Program-made: the position numbers and the translations under genes
DNA from: DASUGM01 sp036274055
Lineage (GTDB): Bacteria > Acidobacteriota > Vicinamibacteria > Vicinamibacterales > SCN-69-37
DNA length: 8,457 bases
Direction: 5' to 3'
Assembly: GCA_036274055.1 (NCBI GenBank)
Contig: DASUGM010000013.1
Coordinates: 1-8,457, forward strand
In this document: positions 6,524 to 8,457 of the stretch, one piece after another
How the letters are laid out: every line of letters begins with the position of its first letter
Numbering within the stretch: position 1 is the first letter of the stretch
Notes under the pieces: model-generated
Told to the model about the DNA's origin: nothing
Databases searched by the model: none
The model's input: only the letters and a program-made list of their open reading frames with translations

Positions 6524-6564
6524 AATCCAATCCGGCAATGCCCTCGATTCGGCAATCCGGCAAT
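6523..6564 (-). repeat. Right copy of the 42-bp composite inverted repeat
   Basis: Read on the minus strand this copy has ATTGCC, ATTGCC, ATCGAGGGCATT and ATTGGATTG with internal spacing 8, 17, 8, 5, the same as the plus-strand copy at 4352-4393. In a transcript spanning the 665-aa gene, the two copies would be complementary at 36 positions plus two G-U pairs out of 42. Confidence 0.8.
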
Positions 6565-6578
6565 TCATCGCGCCGCGC

Positions 6579-8457
6579 CTAAGGCTTCGCTTCCCGCCAG
6601 TTGACGCCAACGCCGACGTCCACGTCGAGCGGAACGCTGAGCGGAAACGCCCTCTGCATCGTGTCCTTCACCAGCGCCGCGACGTCGTCGGCCTCGGACT
6701 CCGGCGCCTCGAAGAGTAGTTCGTCGTGCACGGTCAGGATCATCCGACTTGGTTGCATCCGTCCAGCGTTGTAGCGCTCGAGCTCGCTGCTGGCGTCGAT
6801 CATCGCCTTCTTGAGCACGTCGGCGGCGGTGCCCTGGATCGGCATGTTCACCGTCTCGCGCTCGGCGGCCATGCGCACCTGCATGTTGCGGCTGTTGAGT
6901 TCGGGCACGAGCCGGCGCCGGCCGGTGATGGTCTTGACGACGCCCGAGGATCGCGCGTCTTCGAGCGTCTGATCGATGAACTTACGCACCGACGGATAGC
7001 CGGCGAAGTAAGCGTCGATGAATTCCTGCGCGGCGCGCTGCTCGACGCCGATGTCCTTCGCCAGCGTGAACGCCGTCTTGCCGTAGAGCAGCGCGTAGTT
7101 GATGATCTTGGCGCGGCGCCGCAGTTCGTGCGGGTCGAGGCCGCTGTTGACGCCGAAGACACGCTCGGACGTCCGATCGTGAATGTCGATGTTGGTGCGG
7201 AACGCCTCGGTCAGCGCTTCGTCGCCGGAGAGATGCGCGAGCACGCGCAATTCGATTTGCGAGTAATCCGCCGAGATCAGCACGTAGCCAGGATCGGCGA
7301 CGAACGCGGCGCGGATCTCGCGGCCTTGCGCGGTACGAATCGGGATGTTCTGCAGGTTCGGGTCGCTGCTGCTGAGCCTTCCTGTCGCCGCGACCGCCTG
7401 GTTGAACGTCGTATGCACGCGCTTGGTCTGCGGGTGCACCAGCAACGGCAGCGCGTCGACGTAGGTGCCCTTGAGCTTCATGATCTCGCGCCACTTGAGC
7501 ACGAGCGCCGGCATCTCGTGGGTGAGCGCGAGCTCTTCGAGCACTTCACGCGCGGTCGAGAACGCCTTGGTGCCGCCGGTCTTCTTGCCGGTCTGGAGGC
7601 TCATGCGCTCGAACAGCACTTCGCCGAGCTGCTTCGGCGAGTTGATGTTGAACTCGCCGCCGGCCGCCGCGAAGATCCGCGACGAGAGATCGTCCAGCTC
7701 GGTCTGCATCTTGACCGCGAGCACCGCCAGCGCGTCGGTATCGACGCGGATCCCGATGCGCTCGATCGTCGCGAGGATCGGGATCAGCGGCCGTTCGAGA
7801 TCGCGATAGACCGAATCCAGTTGCGACGTCGACATGTCCTCGGCGAGGCCGGTCGCGAGCAGCAGCGGCACGTCGGATCGTTCGGCGGCGAACGTGAGCA
7901 GCGAACTCGATGGGACCGCGTCGAGCCCGACGGCCTTGACGCCTTTGCCGCGAATCGCCTCGTCGGCGATCATCCGGTAGTCGGCGCGCTCGAGCGCCAG
8001 GCCCTCGAGCGCGTGATTCGATCGGGTCGCGTCGACGAGGTAGCTCGCGATCTCGGTGTCGATGCCGAGACCGTTGAGGACGACCCCGTCGCGGCCGAGC
8101 GCGATCATCGCGAACTTGAGATCGTGGCCGACTTTCTCGATTCCCGCATCGGCCAGCAGCGGACCGATCCGCGAGATCACTTCGCTGACAGCGAAATTCG
8201 GTGTGTCCGGCAACCCGCTATGCCGCATCGGCACGTAGCGCGCCAGGTTCGGCGCCGTGGAGAACGCCCAGCCGGCAATCGTCGCGGTCATCGCCGAGGC
8301 GCCGTCAGTGATCGGCGCGAGGCTGAAGCGGCCGGCGGCTTTGAGCGACGCCGCCAGGGCGTCGAGCTCATCCAGGCTCTCGATGACTTTGTAGTCCTTG
8401 TCAGACGACCGCGCGTCCGGCGCGAAGTCCTGCACCAGCGTGCGGAAGCCGAGCTTC
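6579..8457 (-). CDS. polA: DNA polymerase I, C-terminal part (proofreading-like and polymerase domains; 5' end outside window)
   Basis: The frame is open to the window edge (…KLGFRTLVQDF…), so the N-terminal 5'-3' exonuclease domain is not visible and the GTG at 8435 is internal. Numbering from that codon, residues 15-205 are the 3'-5' exonuclease-like fold and about 215-618 the family A polymerase. Polymerase motifs are complete: TGRLSSSDPNLQNIP (351-365), motif A DYSQIELRVLAHLSGD with Asp390 and Glu395, O-helix RRRAKIINYALLYG (439-452), R526/N530/Q534 in RETVNMPIQGTAAD, and motif C VHDELLFE with His570-Asp571. The product should fill gaps in repair and Okazaki-fragment processing in the cytoplasm. 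The exonuclease fold lacks its metal ligands: API (40-42) stands where DxE is expected, Ala109 replaces the second motif's Asp, and Arg186 the third motif's Asp, so proofreading is probably absent. Tyr447 occupies the position of E. coli Phe762. The stop is TAG at 6581-6579. Confidence 0.97.
   Translation of the reverse strand, partial: KLGFRTLVQDFAPDARSSDKDYKVIESLDELDALAASLKAAGRFSLAPITDGASAMTATIAGWAFSTAPNLARYVPMRHSGLPDTPNFAVSEVISRIGPLLADAGIEKVGHDLKFAMIALGRDGVVLNGLGIDTEIASYLVDATRSNHALEGLALERADYRMIADEAIRGKGVKAVGLDAVPSSSLLTFAAERSDVPLLLATGLAEDMSTSQLDSVYRDLERPLIPILATIERIGIRVDTDALAVLAVKMQTELDDLSSRIFAAAGGEFNINSPKQLGEVLFERMSLQTGKKTGGTKAFSTAREVLEELALTHEMPALVLKWREIMKLKGTYVDALPLLVHPQTKRVHTTFNQAVAATGRLSSSDPNLQNIPIRTAQGREIRAAFVADPGYVLISADYSQIELRVLAHLSGDEALTEAFRTNIDIHDRTSERVFGVNSGLDPHELRRRAKIINYALLYGKTAFTLAKDIGVEQRAAQEFIDAYFAGYPSVRKFIDQTLEDARSSGVVKTITGRRRLVPELNSRNMQVRMAAERETVNMPIQGTAADVLKKAMIDASSELERYNAGRMQPSRMILTVHDELLFEAPESEADDVAALVKDTMQRAFPLSVPLDVDVGVGVNWREAKP

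Larger units (their letters stand above)
6515..6564. repeat. CAATCC/ATTGCC repeat tract between polA and the 665-aa gene
   Basis: Plus-strand CAAT words start at 6515, 6523, 6528, 6536, 6553 and 6561, so the spacing is 8, 5, 8, 17 and 8. CAATCCGGCAAT occurs twice (6528-6539, 6553-6564), and its exact reverse complement lies at 4434-4445 in the other array. The orientation is opposite to the array downstream of the gene. The tract fills most of the 69-bp gap between the polA stop and the next ATG and contains the GAGGG ribosome binding site. I see no convincing promoter or terminator here, so the downstream gene may be co-transcribed with polA. Confidence 0.85.

Overview
The window looks like a piece of a high-GC chromosome from an Acidobacteriota-type organism, most likely the Vicinamibacteria (subdivision 6) lineage. 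This is inference, from the tandem family of secreted carboxypeptidase-regulatory-like proteins and the CAATCCGG-type intergenic repeats; no marker gene here fixes the taxonomy. All five genes lie on the minus strand, so transcription runs from high to low coordinates.

Region by region, in the direction of transcription: (1) 8457-6579, the C-terminal two thirds of DNA polymerase I (polA), cut by the window edge. It has a proofreading-type domain that has lost its catalytic residues, and a naturally occurring tyrosine in the O-helix. (2) 6578-6510, a 69-bp gap filled with ATTGCC/CAATCC repeats that also holds the ribosome binding site of the next gene. (3) 6509-4512, a 665-aa secreted multi-domain beta-sandwich protein (called D below). 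Its signal peptide is partly encoded by a perfect-phase 21-bp duplication of the same repeat motif. (4) 4511-4287, a 225-bp gap made of an 8-bp-period ATTG repeat array that abuts the stop codon of D, followed by an 11-bp-stem hairpin and the leader of the next gene. (5) 4286-2274, 2277-295 and 280-1: two complete (670 and 660 aa, called C and B) and one truncated (A) secreted proteins of the same family. They are packed as an operon with a 4-bp ATGA overlap and then a 14-bp gap.

The four secreted proteins are paralogues or at least share modules: signal peptide, several CarboxypepD_reg/Cna-B-like beta-sandwich units, and common landmarks (DDRG/DADG...PG.Y.VVV, F/Y-Y-P, GEERTG[IL]D, and a Trp...P.EI module). 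No protease, carboxypeptidase or TonB-barrel domain is visible. They are best read as exported structural, adhesive or binding proteins of unknown ligand.

The most unusual part is the repeat system around D. A composite 42-bp element with the same irregular internal spacing (8, 17, 8, 5) occurs on both sides of D in inverted orientation (36 of 42 identical). The same motif runs into D's coding sequence, where it encodes the hydrophobic core of the signal peptide. In an RNA spanning D the two copies would be complementary. Whether this is a dispersed repeat family, a mobile cassette or an RNA-structure device cannot be decided from this window.
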